Shown: positions 28,480-40,932, counted from the first letter of the stretch. The stretch is 64,000 nucleotides of DNA from Paraburkholderia phytofirmans PsJN (GCF_000020125.1 NC_010681.1:3968001-4032000), one strand, 5' to 3'. The notes: generated from the sequence alone by a model not told the origin. Numbers and translations are program-made.

Positions 28480-29232
28480 TTAGGCGTCGTCCGATTCGCG
28501 CAGCCGGTCCGCGAGGGTTTGCGCGGCCGCGAAGTCGAGATCGCCCGAGTAGATCGCCCGGCCGCAGATCACACCTTCAATGCCTTCGTCTTCGACTTCG
28601 CACAGCGATTCGATGTCGGTGAGGTTGGACAAGCCGCCGCTTGCGATCACCGGAATCTTCACTGCGCGCGCGAGGCGCACCGTCGCTTCGATGTTGATGC
28701 CCTGAAGCATGCCGTCGCGGCCGATGTCGGTGTAGATGATCGACTCGCAGCCGTAGTCCTCGAACTTGCGCGCGAGATCGGCCACTTCGTGGCCGGTCAG
28801 CTTGCTCCAGCCGTCGGTCGCCACCTTGCCGTCTTTCGCATCCAGTCCGACGATGATATGGCCGCCGAACGCCGTGCAGGCGTCCTGCAGAAAGCCGGGG
28901 TTCTTCACTGCCGCCGTGCCGATGATCACGTACGACAAACCGTCGTCCAGATAGCGCTCGATCGTATTCAGGTCGCGAATGCCGCCGCCCAGTTGCACGG
29001 GAATCTCGCCGCCCACCTCCTCGATGATCGCGCGAATCGCGTCTTCATTCTTCGGCTTGCCGGCGAACGCGCCATTCAGGTCGACGAGGTGGAGACGCCG
29101 GGCACCGCGATCGACCCAATGTCGGGCCATCGCCGCCGGTTCCTCGGAAAATATCGTCGCCTGGTCCATATCGCCTTGTTTGAGGCGTACACACTGACCG
29201 TCTTTCAGGTCGATGGCGGGAATCAGCAGCAT
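28480..29232 (-). CDS. hisA: ProFAR isomerase (phosphoribosylformimino-5-aminoimidazole carboxamide ribotide isomerase)
   Basis: HisA opens the ribose ring of ProFAR in an Amadori rearrangement. The 250-aa barrel protein starts [21 protein letters not shown] with the catalytic Asp8, and has the second catalytic Asp in [10 protein letters not shown], plus phosphate loops [10 protein letters not shown] and [11 protein letters not shown]. The ATG at 29232 was chosen for this conserved start; the frame is open for 66 more bases upstream without conservation. Confidence 0.97.
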   Translation of the reverse strand: MLLIPAIDLKDGQCVRLKQGDMDQATIFSEEPAAMARHWVDRGARRLHLVDLNGAFAGKPKNEDAIRAIIEEVGGEIPVQLGGGIRDLNTIERYLDDGLSYVIIGTAAVKNPGFLQDACTAFGGHIIVGLDAKDGKVATDGWSKLTGHEVADLARKFEDYGCESIIYTDIGRDGMLQGINIEATVRLARAVKIPVIASGGLSNLTDIESLCEVEDEGIEGVICGRAIYSGDLDFAAAQTLADRLRESDDA

Positions 29233-29412
29233 AGCAATCGGGTGTTGTCTGGGAAGGGGTTGAAGGTCGGCGGCAGCGTCTGGTGGGTCAGCCCGCAATG
29301 GGCCAGCCCGCTGGGACGCCGTTTCGCTAGTTTAGTACAACTCTTTCGACGCCCTTGCGCGGCGTCGTGAGGCAGCGAAAGCATGGTATTGCGATTGCGG
29401 TGCGCGACATAA

Positions 29413-29431
29413 GCTCCGCTTGTGGCGGAGC
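29413..29431. other. Hairpin downstream of hisH
   Basis: GCTCCGC and GCGGAGC pair around a short loop 30-50 bases after the hisH stop on the minus strand, without a T tract. The 229-base hisA-hisH gap otherwise holds nothing I can name. Confidence 0.4.
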
Positions 29432-29461
29432 GATGCAGGACAACAGGATGAACAAAGGCGC

Positions 29462-30103
29462 TCACGGGTTCCAGTGCACGAAGTTTCGATACACGCGCAA
29501 CCCCGCTTCGGCGCTCTTTTCCGGGTGGAATTGGGTCGCGAAGATGTTATCCCGCGCCACCGCCGAGGTAAAGGGAACACCGTACACCGTTTCGCCCGAG
29601 GTATGGGCGACGTTGTCCGGCACCACGTAATAACTGTGCACGAAGTAGAAGAACGCGTTGTCCGCGACGCCGTCCCACAGCGGATGCGGCTGCGCCTGGC
29701 GCACACGGTTCCAGCCCATTTGCGGGACCTTGAAGCGCGAGCCGTCGTCCTGCAATTGGCCTTCCAAGTCGAAGCGCAGCACTTTGCCGGGCAACAGGCC
29801 GAGGCCAGGCGTGCCGCCCTCCGCGCTCCAGTCGAACAGCATCTGCTCGCCGACGCACACGCCCATCAGCGGCTTGCTGCGCGACGCCTCGATCACCGCG
29901 TCCTGCAGGCCGGACTCGGCCAGACTGCGCATGCAGTCGGGCATCGCGCCCTGGCCGGGCAGCACCACGCGGTCGGCCGCGCGAATCGCTTCCGGCTGGT
30001 CGACGATCGCCACGTCCGCTTCCGGCGCGGCTTTGCGCAGCGCCTGGGCCACCGAGCGCAGGTTGCCCATTCCGTAATCCACAATCGCTATCGAAGTTTT
30101 CAT
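29462..30103 (-). CDS. hisH: Imidazole glycerol phosphate synthase, glutaminase subunit
   Basis: HisH hydrolyses glutamine and channels ammonia to HisF. The 213-aa class I amidotransferase has the catalytic cysteine in [10 protein letters not shown] (the nucleophile elbow), the oxyanion segment [13 protein letters not shown], and a C-terminal [10 protein letters not shown] with the catalytic His-Glu pair. The ATG overlaps the upstream marC stop in ATGA. Confidence 0.96.
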   Translation of the reverse strand: MKTSIAIVDYGMGNLRSVAQALRKAAPEADVAIVDQPEAIRAADRVVLPGQGAMPDCMRSLAESGLQDAVIEASRSKPLMGVCVGEQMLFDWSAEGGTPGLGLLPGKVLRFDLEGQLQDDGSRFKVPQMGWNRVRQAQPHPLWDGVADNAFFYFVHSYYVVPDNVAHTSGETVYGVPFTSAVARDNIFATQFHPEKSAEAGLRVYRNFVHWNP

Positions 30104-30720
30104 TTCAAGTTAGGCAGCAATGCCTTCAATCCATCGACGATGAATTCCACCGCCAGCGCCGATAACATCAAACCCATGAGCCGCGTGCCGATGTTGATAC
30201 CCGTGCGACCGACCCAGCGGGCAATCGGTTCGGCGAGCCGCAGCGAAAAAAAGCAGATCGCCGCCAGCACCGCGCCGATCGCGACGAGGCTGATCCGGTC
30301 GTACCAATGCGCCGAGCCGGCCGCGTAGATGATCGTGGTGCTGATCGCGCCCGGGCCGGTCAGCAGCGGAATCGCCAATGGAACGACGGCGATGTTGTCC
30401 TTCTGCTCGGCTTCGTGGCGCTCTTCCGGCGTCGAACGGCTGTTGCCGATCTGCGCGTTCAGCATGTTGATCGCCATCAGCAGCATGATGATTCCGCCGC
30501 CCACTTCGAGCGAGCCGACCGAAATGCCGAAGAAGCTGATGATCTGCTGCCCGAGCAGCGTGGTGATCGCGATCACGCAGAACACCGAAATCGCCGCAAT
30601 CCGAATGGTTCTACGCCGCTCGACATCGCTCTGATTCGCCGTCAGGCTCATGAAGAACGGGATGGCGCCGACCGGGTTGATCAACGCCAGCAGCGAAATA
30701 AACGACTTCAGAATGTCCAT
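30100..30720 (-). CDS. MarC-family inner-membrane protein
   Basis: A 206-aa protein with about six hydrophobic helices of the MarC/UPF0056 family. The two repeats of the family are visible: [16 protein letters not shown] near the N-terminus and [18 protein letters not shown] in the middle. Function is unknown; the family was once linked to multiple antibiotic resistance but that has not held up. It is embedded between hisB and hisH and overlaps hisH by four bases, so it is translated with the his genes. Confidence 0.88.
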   Translation of the reverse strand: MDILKSFISLLALINPVGAIPFFMSLTANQSDVERRRTIRIAAISVFCVIAITTLLGQQIISFFGISVGSLEVGGGIIMLLMAINMLNAQIGNSRSTPEERHEAEQKDNIAVVPLAIPLLTGPGAISTTIIYAAGSAHWYDRISLVAIGAVLAAICFFSLRLAEPIARWVGRTGINIGTRLMGLMLSALAVEFIVDGLKALLPNLK

Positions 30721-30799
30721 CGCACACCGGGCGCGAGCGCACTCGACGCTGGTCCCGGTCCTGGTAGTTGAGTTGGCCTATGAGCCGGCTAATGAACGC

Positions 30800-31387
30800 T
30801 TAAAGGCTGCCCTTGGTCGACGGAATCTGTCCCGCCGCACGTTCGTCCAGTTCGGTGGCCATGCGCAACGCACGCCCGAACGCCTTGAACACCGTTTCCA
30901 TCTGATGGTGGGCGTTCAGGCCGCGCAGGTTGTCGATATGCAAAGTGACGCCGGCATGATTCACGAAACCGCGGAAAAACTCGATGGACAGATCGACGTC
31001 GAACGTACCGATGCGCGCACGCGTGAACGGCACATGGAATTCGAGACCCGGACGGCCCGAGAAATCGATCACGACGCGCGACAACGCTTCGTCGAGCGGC
31101 ACGTAGGAATGACCGTAGCGGACGATGCCCTTACGGTCGCCGATCGCTTTCGCGACGGCCTGGCCGAGCGTGATACCGGTGTCTTCGACCGTGTGATGGT
31201 CGTCGATATGCAGGTCGCCATGCGCTTCGATTTCGAGGTCGAACAATCCATGCCGCGCGATCTGGTCGAGCATGTGGTCCAGAAACGGCACGCCGGTGGC
31301 CAGCTTTTGCTGACCGGTGCCGTCCAGATTGATCTTCACACGGATCTGCGTTTCGCTGGTGTTGCGAACGACTTCCGCAAGGCGCAT
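30800..31387 (-). CDS. hisB: Imidazoleglycerol-phosphate dehydratase
   Basis: HisB dehydrates imidazole glycerol phosphate to imidazole acetol phosphate. The 195-aa monofunctional enzyme has the metal-binding motifs [28 protein letters not shown] and [22 protein letters not shown], which hold its histidine ligands. It lacks the N-terminal HAD phosphatase domain of the E. coli bifunctional protein, so histidinol-phosphate phosphatase must be encoded elsewhere. Confidence 0.97.
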   Translation of the reverse strand: MRLAEVVRNTSETQIRVKINLDGTGQQKLATGVPFLDHMLDQIARHGLFDLEIEAHGDLHIDDHHTVEDTGITLGQAVAKAIGDRKGIVRYGHSYVPLDEALSRVVIDFSGRPGLEFHVPFTRARIGTFDVDLSIEFFRGFVNHAGVTLHIDNLRGLNAHHQMETVFKAFGRALRMATELDERAAGQIPSTKGSL

Positions 31388-31500
31388 GGTAATTCCTCGA
31401 ATCTAGCTAGAAAGCGTCAGGTAGGTGGGATGGGAAAACGGCGGGCCACGCATACTTTCCGCAAAATGGGAAAGCGCTGCGCGGCCGTTCGGCACGCCAT

Positions 31501-32571
31501 TCAGTTCAGCACGAGTTTCAGTCCAGCGAGCAATTGGGCGTTTTCTTCCGGCGAACCGACGGTCAACCGCACGCAATTGGCCAGCAATGGATGCATTTTA
31601 CTCACGTTTTTGATCAGAACCCGCGCCGTCAGTAGCGTTTCGAACAGAACCGACGCGTCGGGCACGCGCACCAGCAGGAAATTGCCGGCGCTCGGGAACA
31701 CTTCGGCGCCCGGTAATTGGGACACCGCGCGCGCGAGTTTCGTGCGTTCTTCGCGCAATTGCGCCGCTTGCGAGTCGAGTACGTCGACGTGGTCGAGCAG
31801 GAAATCGGCGGCGGCTTGCGTGAGCACGTTGGTATTGTACGGCGGCCGCACTTTGTCGAATTCGGTCAGCCAGCCGGGTTTGCCGACCAGATAGCCGAGA
31901 CGGATGCCGGCAAGGCCGAGCTTGGACACCGTGCGCATCACGACGACGTTGTCGAACGCATCGGCGCGCGGCAGCCAGCTCTGTTGCGCGAACGGCTGAT
32001 AAGCCTCGTCGATCACCACGAGGCTCTTATTGGCCGCGGCGATGATGCGCTCCATGTCGGCGTCGTCGTACAGCGTGCCGGTCGGGTTGTTCGGGTAGGC
32101 AAGATAGATGATCGCCGGCTGGTGCTCGGCGATCGCGGCTAGCATCGCTTCGGTGTCGAGTGTGAAATCCGCTTTCAGCGGCACGCCGATGAACTCGAGA
32201 TTCGCCAGCTTCGCCGACATCTGATACATCACGAATCCCGGCACCGGCGCGAGCACCTTGGCGCCCGGCTGCGCGCACGCGACCGACACCATGCTGATGA
32301 TTTCATCCGAGCCGTTGCCGAGCAGCACGTCGCAGCCGGCCGGCACTTGCATCACCCGCTTGATCTTCTCGATCAGCGCATCCGGACGCGGCGCCGGATA
32401 GCGATTCAGCGCGACGCCGGCCAGATGCTCGCCCAGATGCGCGGCCAGCACCGGCGGCAACGTGAACGGATTTTCCATCGCGTCGAGCTTGATGTAGCCC
32501 GTGGCGTCCGGAACCGGATAGCTCGTCATCGCGAGCACGTCGCGGCGGATGATGTCTTGAGGTGTCGTCAT
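31501..32571 (-). CDS. hisC: Histidinol-phosphate aminotransferase
   Basis: HisC transfers an amino group from glutamate to imidazole acetol phosphate using PLP. The 356-aa class II aminotransferase has [12 protein letters not shown] at the substrate-binding N-terminus, NGSDEIISM, the [11 protein letters not shown] loop, VIDEAYQPF and the PLP lysine in [17 protein letters not shown] 113-base gap separates it from hisB. A paralogue elsewhere in the genome is possible, but position argues this is the histidine enzyme. Confidence 0.96.
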   Translation of the reverse strand: MTTPQDIIRRDVLAMTSYPVPDATGYIKLDAMENPFTLPPVLAAHLGEHLAGVALNRYPAPRPDALIEKIKRVMQVPAGCDVLLGNGSDEIISMVSVACAQPGAKVLAPVPGFVMYQMSAKLANLEFIGVPLKADFTLDTEAMLAAIAEHQPAIIYLAYPNNPTGTLYDDADMERIIAAANKSLVVIDEAYQPFAQQSWLPRADAFDNVVVMRTVSKLGLAGIRLGYLVGKPGWLTEFDKVRPPYNTNVLTQAAADFLLDHVDVLDSQAAQLREERTKLARAVSQLPGAEVFPSAGNFLLVRVPDASVLFETLLTARVLIKNVSKMHPLLANCVRLTVGSPEENAQLLAGLKLVLN

Positions 32572-32739
32572 AGGTCGGTGAAGCGGGTCGCAAGGAACGC
32601 CGGCCCGGCGTTGGCGACATGCGGGCCGCCCCAGGTTGTCTGTATTGTCTTTATTAAACGAAGAACCGCGCGCAATCCGTCGCCGGTATTCGCGGGCGCC
32701 GGTTCGACGCCTGCGGCTTCAGCGCCGGATCAAATACGC

Positions 32740-34062
32740 TTAGCCGTTTTGCCGCATCCGGTATTCGGCGCTGCGGGCATGCGCCTGCAGGCCTTCGCCG
32801 TAAGCGAGCTCGGCGGCGATCTCGCCGAGCGTCTGCGCGCCTTCCGCGCTGACCTCGATCACGCTCGAACGCTTGAAGAAATCATAGACGCCCAAAGGAG
32901 ACGAGAACCGTGCGGTACGAGACGTAGGTAAGACGTGATTAGGCCCCGCGCAGTAGTCGCCGAGGCTTTCGCTGGTGTAGCGGCCGAGAAAGATCGCGCC
33001 GGCATGGCGGATCAGTTGGCCCCAATGATGCGGCTCCAGCGCGGAGATTTCGAGGTGTTCCGGGGCGATGTCGTTGGCGATCGCGCAGGCTTGCTCCATG
33101 TCGCGCACCTTGATCAGCGCGCCACGGTCTTCCAGCGACTTGCGGATCACGTCGCGGCGCGGCATGGTGGGCAGCAGTTCGTCGATCGCGTCTTTCACGC
33201 GGCCGATGAACGCATCGTCAGGGCACAACAAGATGGACTGCGCGAGTTCGTCGTGCTCGGCTTGCGAGAACAGATCCATCGCGACCCAGCGCGGGTCCGT
33301 GGTGCCGTCGCAGAGCACGAGGATTTCCGACGGCCCGGCGATCATGTCGATGCCGACCGTGCCGAACACGCGGCGCTTGGCCGACGCGACGTATGCGTTG
33401 CCGGGACCGCAGATCTTGTCGACCGCGGGAATGGTCGCCGTGCCGTACGCCAGCGCGCCGACCGCCTGCGCGCCGCCGATCGTGAACACGCGGTCCACGC
33501 CGCCCAGCAGCGCGGCCGCGAGCACCAGCGGATTCTTCACACCGTCCGGCGTGGGCACGACCATGACGATTTCGCGCACGCCGGCCACTCGCGCCGGAAT
33601 AGCGTTCATCAGCACTGACGACGGATACGCCGCCTTGCCGCCCGGCACGTAGATACCCGCGCGATCCAGCGGCGTGACTTTCTGGCCGAGCACGGTGCCG
33701 TCGGCTTCCGTGTACTGCCAGCTGTGGCTGCCGCACTCGATCTTCTGCTTCTCGTGGTACCCGCGCACCCGCGCCGCCGCCGCTTCGAGCGCCGCGCGGC
33801 GCTTCGGCTCGAGATTCTCGAGCGCCGCTTCCAGTTCCGACATCGGCAACTCGAGCGCATCGACGCTCTTCGCCTCGACACGGTCGAAGCGCTGCGTGTA
33901 TTCGAGCACTGCAGCGTCGCCGCGCGCCTTCACGTCGTTCAGAATCTGCGCGACCGAGCGCTCGATTGCTTCGTCTTCGCTCGCCTCGAACGCGAGCACC
34001 GCGTGCAGCGACTTCTGGAAGTCGGGAGCGGTGGAATCGAGTTTGCGAATCTTGATAGACAT
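32740..34062 (-). CDS. hisD: Histidinol dehydrogenase
   Basis: HisD oxidises histidinol to histidine in two NAD-dependent steps with a zinc ion. The 440-aa protein has the family signature running from [16 protein letters not shown] to [12 protein letters not shown], the NAD-binding [13 protein letters not shown], and C-terminal histidine ligands in [10 protein letters not shown]. It follows hisG by 57 bases and precedes hisC by 168. Confidence 0.97.
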   Translation of the reverse strand: MSIKIRKLDSTAPDFQKSLHAVLAFEASEDEAIERSVAQILNDVKARGDAAVLEYTQRFDRVEAKSVDALELPMSELEAALENLEPKRRAALEAAAARVRGYHEKQKIECGSHSWQYTEADGTVLGQKVTPLDRAGIYVPGGKAAYPSSVLMNAIPARVAGVREIVMVVPTPDGVKNPLVLAAALLGGVDRVFTIGGAQAVGALAYGTATIPAVDKICGPGNAYVASAKRRVFGTVGIDMIAGPSEILVLCDGTTDPRWVAMDLFSQAEHDELAQSILLCPDDAFIGRVKDAIDELLPTMPRRDVIRKSLEDRGALIKVRDMEQACAIANDIAPEHLEISALEPHHWGQLIRHAGAIFLGRYTSESLGDYCAGPNHVLPTSRTARFSSPLGVYDFFKRSSVIEVSAEGAQTLGEIAAELAYGEGLQAHARSAEYRMRQNG

Positions 34063-34119
34063 ACGGGTATCCGTTTCGGTAAGGCGCGCTTTAGAACGTG
34101 GTCACGCTGACACTCACAC

Positions 34120-36188
<2,069 letters not shown>

Positions 36189-36428
36189 TTACGCGTTCTG
36201 CCATTCGGCGGGCGTCAGCGTTTTCATGCTGAGCGCGTGGATTTCTTCGCGCATACGGTCGCCGAGCGCCGCATACACGAGTTGATGTCGCTGGATCAGA
36301 CGCTTGCCTTCAAAGCTCGGCGAAACGATGGTCGCAAAGAAATGCTGGCCGTCGCCTTCGACTTCGAGATGCTGGCAGGCGAGCCCAGCCGCGATGTATT
36401 GCTTGACCTGTTCGGGAGTCGGCAACAT
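36189..36428 (-). CDS. ibaG: BolA-family protein (IbaG-like)
   Basis: A 79-aa BolA-fold protein of the IbaG/YrbA type, which partners with monothiol glutaredoxins in iron-sulfur handling and acid response. It has the conserved HHFFATIVSP-type segment (here GQHFFATIVSPSFEGKRLIQRHQLVYAAL) with the invariant histidine of RHQ. Location next to murA is conserved across proteobacteria. The possible partner GrxD is at 1.3 kb. Confidence 0.9.
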   Translation of the reverse strand: MLPTPEQVKQYIAAGLACQHLEVEGDGQHFFATIVSPSFEGKRLIQRHQLVYAALGDRMREEIHALSMKTLTPAEWQNA

Positions 36429-36443
36429 AAGAGAAGCTCCTGA

Positions 36444-37199
36444 TCAGTGGCGCAGTTTGTAGCCGGAGGCGAGCATGCGCATCGCCACCACGGCCAGCAC
36501 CACAAAGAAACCGGCAACGATCGCAAGGCTCGCGAGCGGATTGATATCCGACATCCCGAAGAAACCGTAGCGAAAGCCGTCGATCATGTAGAAAAAGGGA
36601 TTCAGCCGCGACACTTCGCGCCATACCGGCGGTAGCGTGTGCGTGGAGTAGAACACGCCGGAGAGGAACGTGAGCGGCATGATCAGAAAATTTTGAAACG
36701 CCGCGAGCTGATCGAATTTGTCGGCCCAGATACCGGCGATCAAACCGAGCGTACCGAGAATCGCCGCGCCGAAAATCGCGAACAGAATGATGTAGAGCGG
36801 CGCGCTGAAACTGACCGGCACGAACCAGATCGTCACGATGAATACGCCGAAGCCGACCGCCAGCCCGCGCGCCACGGCCGCGAGCACATAAGCGCCGAAC
36901 ATCTCGTAGTGCGACAGCGGCGGCAGCAACACGAACACCAGGTTGCCCGTGATCTTCGACTGGATCAGCGACGACGAGCTATTGGCAAACGCATTTTGCA
37001 ACACGCTCATCATCACGAGACCCGGAATCAGAAAACTCGTGTATTCGACGCCCGGATAGACCTCAACGTGACCGCGCAAAGCGTGGCCGAAAATCGTCAG
37101 ATACAGGAGCGCGGTGATGACCGGCGCCAGCACCGTCTGGAACGCCACCTTCCAGAACCGCAGAAGCTCTTTGTAAAACAGCGTACGAAAACCGCTCAT
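36444..37199 (-). CDS. yadH: ABC-2 type exporter permease (YadH-like)
   Basis: A 251-aa inner-membrane permease with six hydrophobic segments, of the ABC-2 superfamily used for export of lipids, polysaccharides or drugs. The ABC-2 signature region is PLTFLSGVFYSTHTLPPVW near residue 175-195. The start MSGFRTLFYKELLRFW overlaps the ATPase stop in ATGA. The long frame upstream is not coding. Substrate unknown. Its place between mla and murA genes hints at an envelope role. Confidence 0.88.
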   Translation of the reverse strand: MSGFRTLFYKELLRFWKVAFQTVLAPVITALLYLTIFGHALRGHVEVYPGVEYTSFLIPGLVMMSVLQNAFANSSSSLIQSKITGNLVFVLLPPLSHYEMFGAYVLAAVARGLAVGFGVFIVTIWFVPVSFSAPLYIILFAIFGAAILGTLGLIAGIWADKFDQLAAFQNFLIMPLTFLSGVFYSTHTLPPVWREVSRLNPFFYMIDGFRYGFFGMSDINPLASLAIVAGFFVVLAVVAMRMLASGYKLRH

Positions 37200-38128
37200 G
37201 CAAGCCCCTCGATCACTTCCGGACCGTTCATCACCTGAACGAACACATCTTCGAGATCGGCTTTGCGGACCTCGATTTCTTCGAATACGCAGCCCGCCGC
37301 GCGGCACTGCGCGAGAATTTTCTCGACGTCGTCATAGCTCGCCAGACGCAGCAGATGCTGGCGGCCATTGCCGTTGCCCGTGCCGCTTTCCACCTCGAGC
37401 GGACGCAGATCGGCCGGCAAGACGCCTTGCGCGAACCGCAGGAACAGTTGCATGCCGGCAAAGCGTTGCAGCAGTGTGCTGGTGCGTTCGAGCGCCACCA
37501 CCTCGCCGCGCCGCAGCATTGCAATGCGGTCGCACAGCGATTCGGCTTCTTCCAGGTAGTGCGTGGTCAGCACGATGGTGTGGCCTTCGCGGTTCAGGCG
37601 CGAAATGAATTTCCACAGCGTTTGCCGCAATTCGACGTCCACACCCGCGGTCGGCTCGTCGAGCACGATCACCGGCGGACGATGCACCAGCGCCTGCGCG
37701 ACCAGCACGCGACGCTTCATGCCGCCCGACAGCGCGCGCATGTTGGCGTCGGCTTTGTCGGTGAGGTCGAGATTGGCCATGATCTCGTCGATCCACGCGT
37801 CGTTGTTGCGCAGCCCGTAGTAGCCGGACTGGATGCGCAAGGTTTCGCGGACCGTGAAGAACGGATCGAAGACCAGTTCCTGCGGCACCACGCCGAGCGC
37901 GCGACGCGCGTCGCGGAAATCGCTGACCACGTCGTGGCCGCGCACCGCGATGCTGCCTTCGTCGGCGCGCGCGAGCCCGGCGAGGATGCTGATGAGCGTT
38001 GTCTTGCCCGCGCCGTTCGGACCGAGCAGTCCGAAGAACTCGCCTTCTTCAACTGTGAGGCTGACGCCCTTGAGCGCCTGCAAATCCTTGTAGCGCTTCT
38101 TGACGTTACGAATTTCTATGGCTGACAT
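37196..38128 (-). CDS. yadG: ABC transporter ATP-binding protein (YadG-like)
   Basis: The 310-aa ATPase that pairs with the overlapping permease. Walker A is GPNGAGKTT near residue 36-44, the signature is LSGGMKRRV near residue 137, Walker B is VIVLDEP near residue 157, and the switch histidine follows in TTHYLEEAE. The DRA-type C-terminal extension matches ABC-2 exporters. The 171 bases between it and mlaB may hold a promoter. Confidence 0.92.
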   Translation of the reverse strand: MSAIEIRNVKKRYKDLQALKGVSLTVEEGEFFGLLGPNGAGKTTLISILAGLARADEGSIAVRGHDVVSDFRDARRALGVVPQELVFDPFFTVRETLRIQSGYYGLRNNDAWIDEIMANLDLTDKADANMRALSGGMKRRVLVAQALVHRPPVIVLDEPTAGVDVELRQTLWKFISRLNREGHTIVLTTHYLEEAESLCDRIAMLRRGEVVALERTSTLLQRFAGMQLFLRFAQGVLPADLRPLEVESGTGNGNGRQHLLRLASYDDVEKILAQCRAAGCVFEEIEVRKADLEDVFVQVMNGPEVIEGLA

Positions 38129-38299
38129 GACTATGGGCCGCGTGCGTCGCGGCGCCTAAAGGAGCCCTGAGAGGGCGCGCAAATGCTTGGAAGGAACGGA
38201 ATTGGGGCCGGTTAGGTGCCCCAAAAAACGTTTGATTATAGGGCAAAAATCTGTGGCCCTATCTCAGTAGGAGGTGTTCGGAGATGACGCGTTAGAGCG

Positions 38300-38593
38300 T
38301 CAATGTCGCGCGCCGATGAGGGTATCGACGCCGTAGGCTTGTGCAAGGCTGGCGAGACCAGCCGGCAGGTTGACGATCTCGAACGTGGCGCCGCGCGCCT
38401 GGGCGGCACGCTGCCACGCGAGGAGGACGGCCAGCGCGGACGAATCGAACTGCGTGAGCGGTGCGCAGTCCACGCCGTTCGCGCCCGCCGCGATACGCTG
38501 CAAACCCGCCGCGAGCGCGGCAGTCGCGCTCGCGTGGGTCAGCGTCGCGCCGCACTCGAAGCGGCTGACGACGGGGCTCAACACTTCGCTCAC
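38300..38593 (-). CDS. mlaB: STAS-domain protein MlaB
   Basis: MlaB is the cytoplasmic STAS subunit of the MlaFEDB complex, which moves phospholipids across the inner membrane. The 97-aa protein starts at a GTG (38593) that overlaps the mlaC stop (GTGA), and has the STAS core VDCAPLTQFDSSALAVLLAWQ, where the serine pair is conserved. A longer frame upstream is ignored. Confidence 0.88.
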   Translation of the reverse strand: MSEVLSPVVSRFECGATLTHASATAALAAGLQRIAAGANGVDCAPLTQFDSSALAVLLAWQRAAQARGATFEIVNLPAGLASLAQAYGVDTLIGARH

Positions 38594-39222
38594 GACTGCT
38601 TGCCCGCGGCGAGTTGCTGGTTGCGCTGCGTGAGGAACTGGATCAGCCCGTCCACGCCCTTCTGCTGGATCTGCTCGTTGAACTGCTGCTGGTACGCCTG
38701 GATCAGCCATGCGCCGAGCACGTTGATGTCATACACGCGCCAGCCTTGCGGCGTCTTGTACAGACGGTAGTCGAGTTCGATCGGCGAGCCGTTGTTCATC
38801 ACGACCGAGCGCACCACCGTGTCGGTGTCGTCCGGGTTCATGCGGAACGGCTTGTACTGGATCTGCTGATCGCGCACCTGAGCCAGCGCGCCCGAGTACG
38901 TACGGATCAGCAGCATCTTGAACTGCTCGACCACCGCGTTTTGCTGCTCCGGCGACGCAGTGCGCCAGTTGCGGCCCATGGCCAGCTGCGTGGTGCGGCG
39001 GAAATCCGTGTACGGCAGGATCTTTTCGTTGACCAGCTTGGTGATGTGCGAGATGTCGCCCTGCTGGATCGACTTGTCTGCACGAATTGCGTCGATCACC
39101 TGCTGGGTGACGGTCTTGATCAAGCCGTCAGGCGAATTGGTGTCGACCGTCTGTGCCGATGCACCGGCACTGGCAAACGAGAACAACGCGGCGAACAGCG
39201 GAATCAGGAAGAATTTTTTCAT
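38590..39222 (-). CDS. mlaC: Periplasmic phospholipid carrier MlaC
   Basis: MlaC shuttles phospholipids between MlaA at the outer membrane and MlaD at the inner membrane. The 210-aa precursor begins MKKFFLIPLFAALFSFASAGASA, a Sec signal peptide, followed by the Tol-Tol-Ttg2 domain with DFRRTTQLAMGRNWR and GSPIELDYRLYK. The ATG at 39222 was preferred over one at 39273 because the signal peptide begins there. Confidence 0.94.
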   Translation of the reverse strand: MKKFFLIPLFAALFSFASAGASAQTVDTNSPDGLIKTVTQQVIDAIRADKSIQQGDISHITKLVNEKILPYTDFRRTTQLAMGRNWRTASPEQQNAVVEQFKMLLIRTYSGALAQVRDQQIQYKPFRMNPDDTDTVVRSVVMNNGSPIELDYRLYKTPQGWRVYDINVLGAWLIQAYQQQFNEQIQQKGVDGLIQFLTQRNQQLAAGKQS

Positions 39223-39337
39223 TTGGAGCCTTGCCTTAAAAGATAGTGCAACCGTTTGAGCCGACATTAACACGCGAGTTCAGCAGCAATCCATGCGCAA
39301 ACTGCGAGAGTCGTATCGATCTGTTACGGGTGCACGA

Positions 39338-40360
39338 TCAACGCAATTTGAATGACGGAAAGTTAAAGCGCGTGGGCGGAACCAGTTGGCCGGCCGGGAT
39401 CTGAGTCGTTTCAGGACCGCCGTTCAGGTCCAGCGGCGGAGATTCGGCCGTGCCCGAAGCAGCCTCAGGCGCGGCCGCGGTGCCCGACGCCGCTTGCGGC
39501 GGCGTTGCCGCGGTCGCATCCGAAGCCGGCGCCGCCTTCGCGGCAGCAGCACCCTGCGTGCCCGCGGCGCCCGCCGGCGCATCGGCGGCTCCGCTGTCGA
39601 CGTCGTCGTACTTCGGCAGCGGCGCTTCGTCGCCATAATTGGGCAGCGCCTGCGACTGTTTGCCGTCCGACAACAGGTACTGACGGCGTTGCAGATACGC
39701 GCTACGCACGAACGAGTATTTGTCGAGCGCGGCGCCTTCCAGCACGTCGCCGGCGTTCAGCAGATTCGCCCGCGTGTTGACGATGTTCAGGCCGTACAGC
39801 GCCCAGCTGAGCCCATCCGGATGAATGTAGCTGAGCGGGTTCACATAGTAATTGCCGATCGAGCCGACCGCGTCGCGCACAGTGCTCGGTCCGAACAGCG
39901 GCAGCACGAGGTATGGGCCCGCCGGCACGCCGTAGTGGCCAAGCGTGAGGCCGAGGTCGTTGTCGTGCTTGGGCAGCTTGGCGAGCGTCGCCACGTCGAA
40001 CAGACCGCCAACGCCGAACACCGTGTTGATCACGATTCGCATGATGTCTTCGACGCCGTCGGTGATCTTCAACTGCAGCAAGTTGTTCGCCGCAATGTAG
40101 ACGTCGCCGATGTTCGAGAAGAAGTTCGTCACGCTGTCGCGCACCGGCTGCGGTGTGATGAACACATAGCCCTTCGCGACGGGCTTGAGCGCGTATTGAT
40201 CGAGCTTGTCGTTGACGGTGAAGATCGTGCGGTTCAAGCCTTCGAGCGGATCGCCCGGGGTCGGCGTCTGCACAGTCGTACAGCCGGCGAGCAGCGCTGC
40301 GGCTACCGCCAGCTTACCGGCCTGGAAGGCGCGCGCGCCGCTGATGCGTGTGGTCTGCAT
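39338..40360 (-). CDS. mlaA: Outer-membrane lipoprotein MlaA (VacJ)
   Basis: MlaA removes phospholipids from the outer leaflet of the outer membrane with porin partners. The 340-aa precursor has a lipoprotein signal peptide with Cys27 in LLAGC. The VacJ domain (about residues 35-235) includes DPLEGLNRTIFTVNDKLD and GHYGVPAGPYLVLPLFGPST. The last 90 or so residues are an Ala/Pro/Asp-rich low-complexity tail that E. coli MlaA lacks. In beta-proteobacteria mlaA is inside the mla operon, as here. Confidence 0.94.
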   Translation of the reverse strand: MQTTRISGARAFQAGKLAVAAALLAGCTTVQTPTPGDPLEGLNRTIFTVNDKLDQYALKPVAKGYVFITPQPVRDSVTNFFSNIGDVYIAANNLLQLKITDGVEDIMRIVINTVFGVGGLFDVATLAKLPKHDNDLGLTLGHYGVPAGPYLVLPLFGPSTVRDAVGSIGNYYVNPLSYIHPDGLSWALYGLNIVNTRANLLNAGDVLEGAALDKYSFVRSAYLQRRQYLLSDGKQSQALPNYGDEAPLPKYDDVDSGAADAPAGAAGTQGAAAAKAAPASDATAATPPQAASGTAAAPEAASGTAESPPLDLNGGPETTQIPAGQLVPPTRFNFPSFKLR

Positions 40361-40371
40361 TCTTATTCTCC

Positions 40372-40932
40372 TTATTGAGCGGCCGCGCCGGAGGCGGGCA
40401 AGCTCGACGCTGCAGGCGCTGCGGAAGGCGCCGGCGTGGGAGCACCCGCCGCCGCGCCAGGTTTGGACGCCCCCGAATCCGCGGCCTTGCTGTACAGAAA
40501 CTGGCCGATGAGGTTTTCCAGCACGATCGCCGATTGCGTCATGGAGATGGTGTCGCCCGCCTTGAGCATTTCGCTGTCGCCGCCGGGTTCGAGCCCGATG
40601 TATTGCTCGCCGAGCAGCCCCGAGGTCAAAATCTTCGCCGAGGTGTCTTTCGGAAACTGGTATTGCTTGTCGAGGTCGATCGTGACGAGCGCCTGATATG
40701 CATTGCTGTCAAAGCCGATCGAAGCGACGCGGCCGACCGTCACACCCGCGCTCTTCACGGGCGCGCGGGCCTTCAGTCCGCCGATATTGTCGAACTTGAG
40801 CTTGACCGGATAGGTCGGCTGGAACGACAACGAGCTCATGTTGCCGGCCTTCAGCGCGAGAAACAGCAACGCCACGAAACCCAGCACCACGAACAGGCCG
40901 ACCCAGAAGTCGAGAGCAGCAGTCTTTTTCAT
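40372..40932 (-). CDS. mlaD: MCE-domain protein MlaD
   Basis: MlaD forms a hexameric ring on the periplasmic face of the inner membrane and binds phospholipid. The 186-aa protein has one N-terminal membrane helix (DFWVGLFVVLGFVALLFLAL) and the MCE domain (residues 40-120) with GLKARAPVKSAGVTVGRV. The C-terminal 40 residues are Ala/Pro-rich. The ATG at 40932 gives MKKTAALDF; another ATG at 40938 adds two residues. Confidence 0.93.
   Translation of the reverse strand: MKKTAALDFWVGLFVVLGFVALLFLALKAGNMSSLSFQPTYPVKLKFDNIGGLKARAPVKSAGVTVGRVASIGFDSNAYQALVTIDLDKQYQFPKDTSAKILTSGLLGEQYIGLEPGGDSEMLKAGDTISMTQSAIVLENLIGQFLYSKAADSGASKPGAAAGAPTPAPSAAPAASSLPASGAAAQ

Noticed and set aside
30100..30720. marC as an antibiotic resistance gene
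   Set aside because: The family name is historical; the MarC family has no proven role in resistance, and its position in the his run gives no support.
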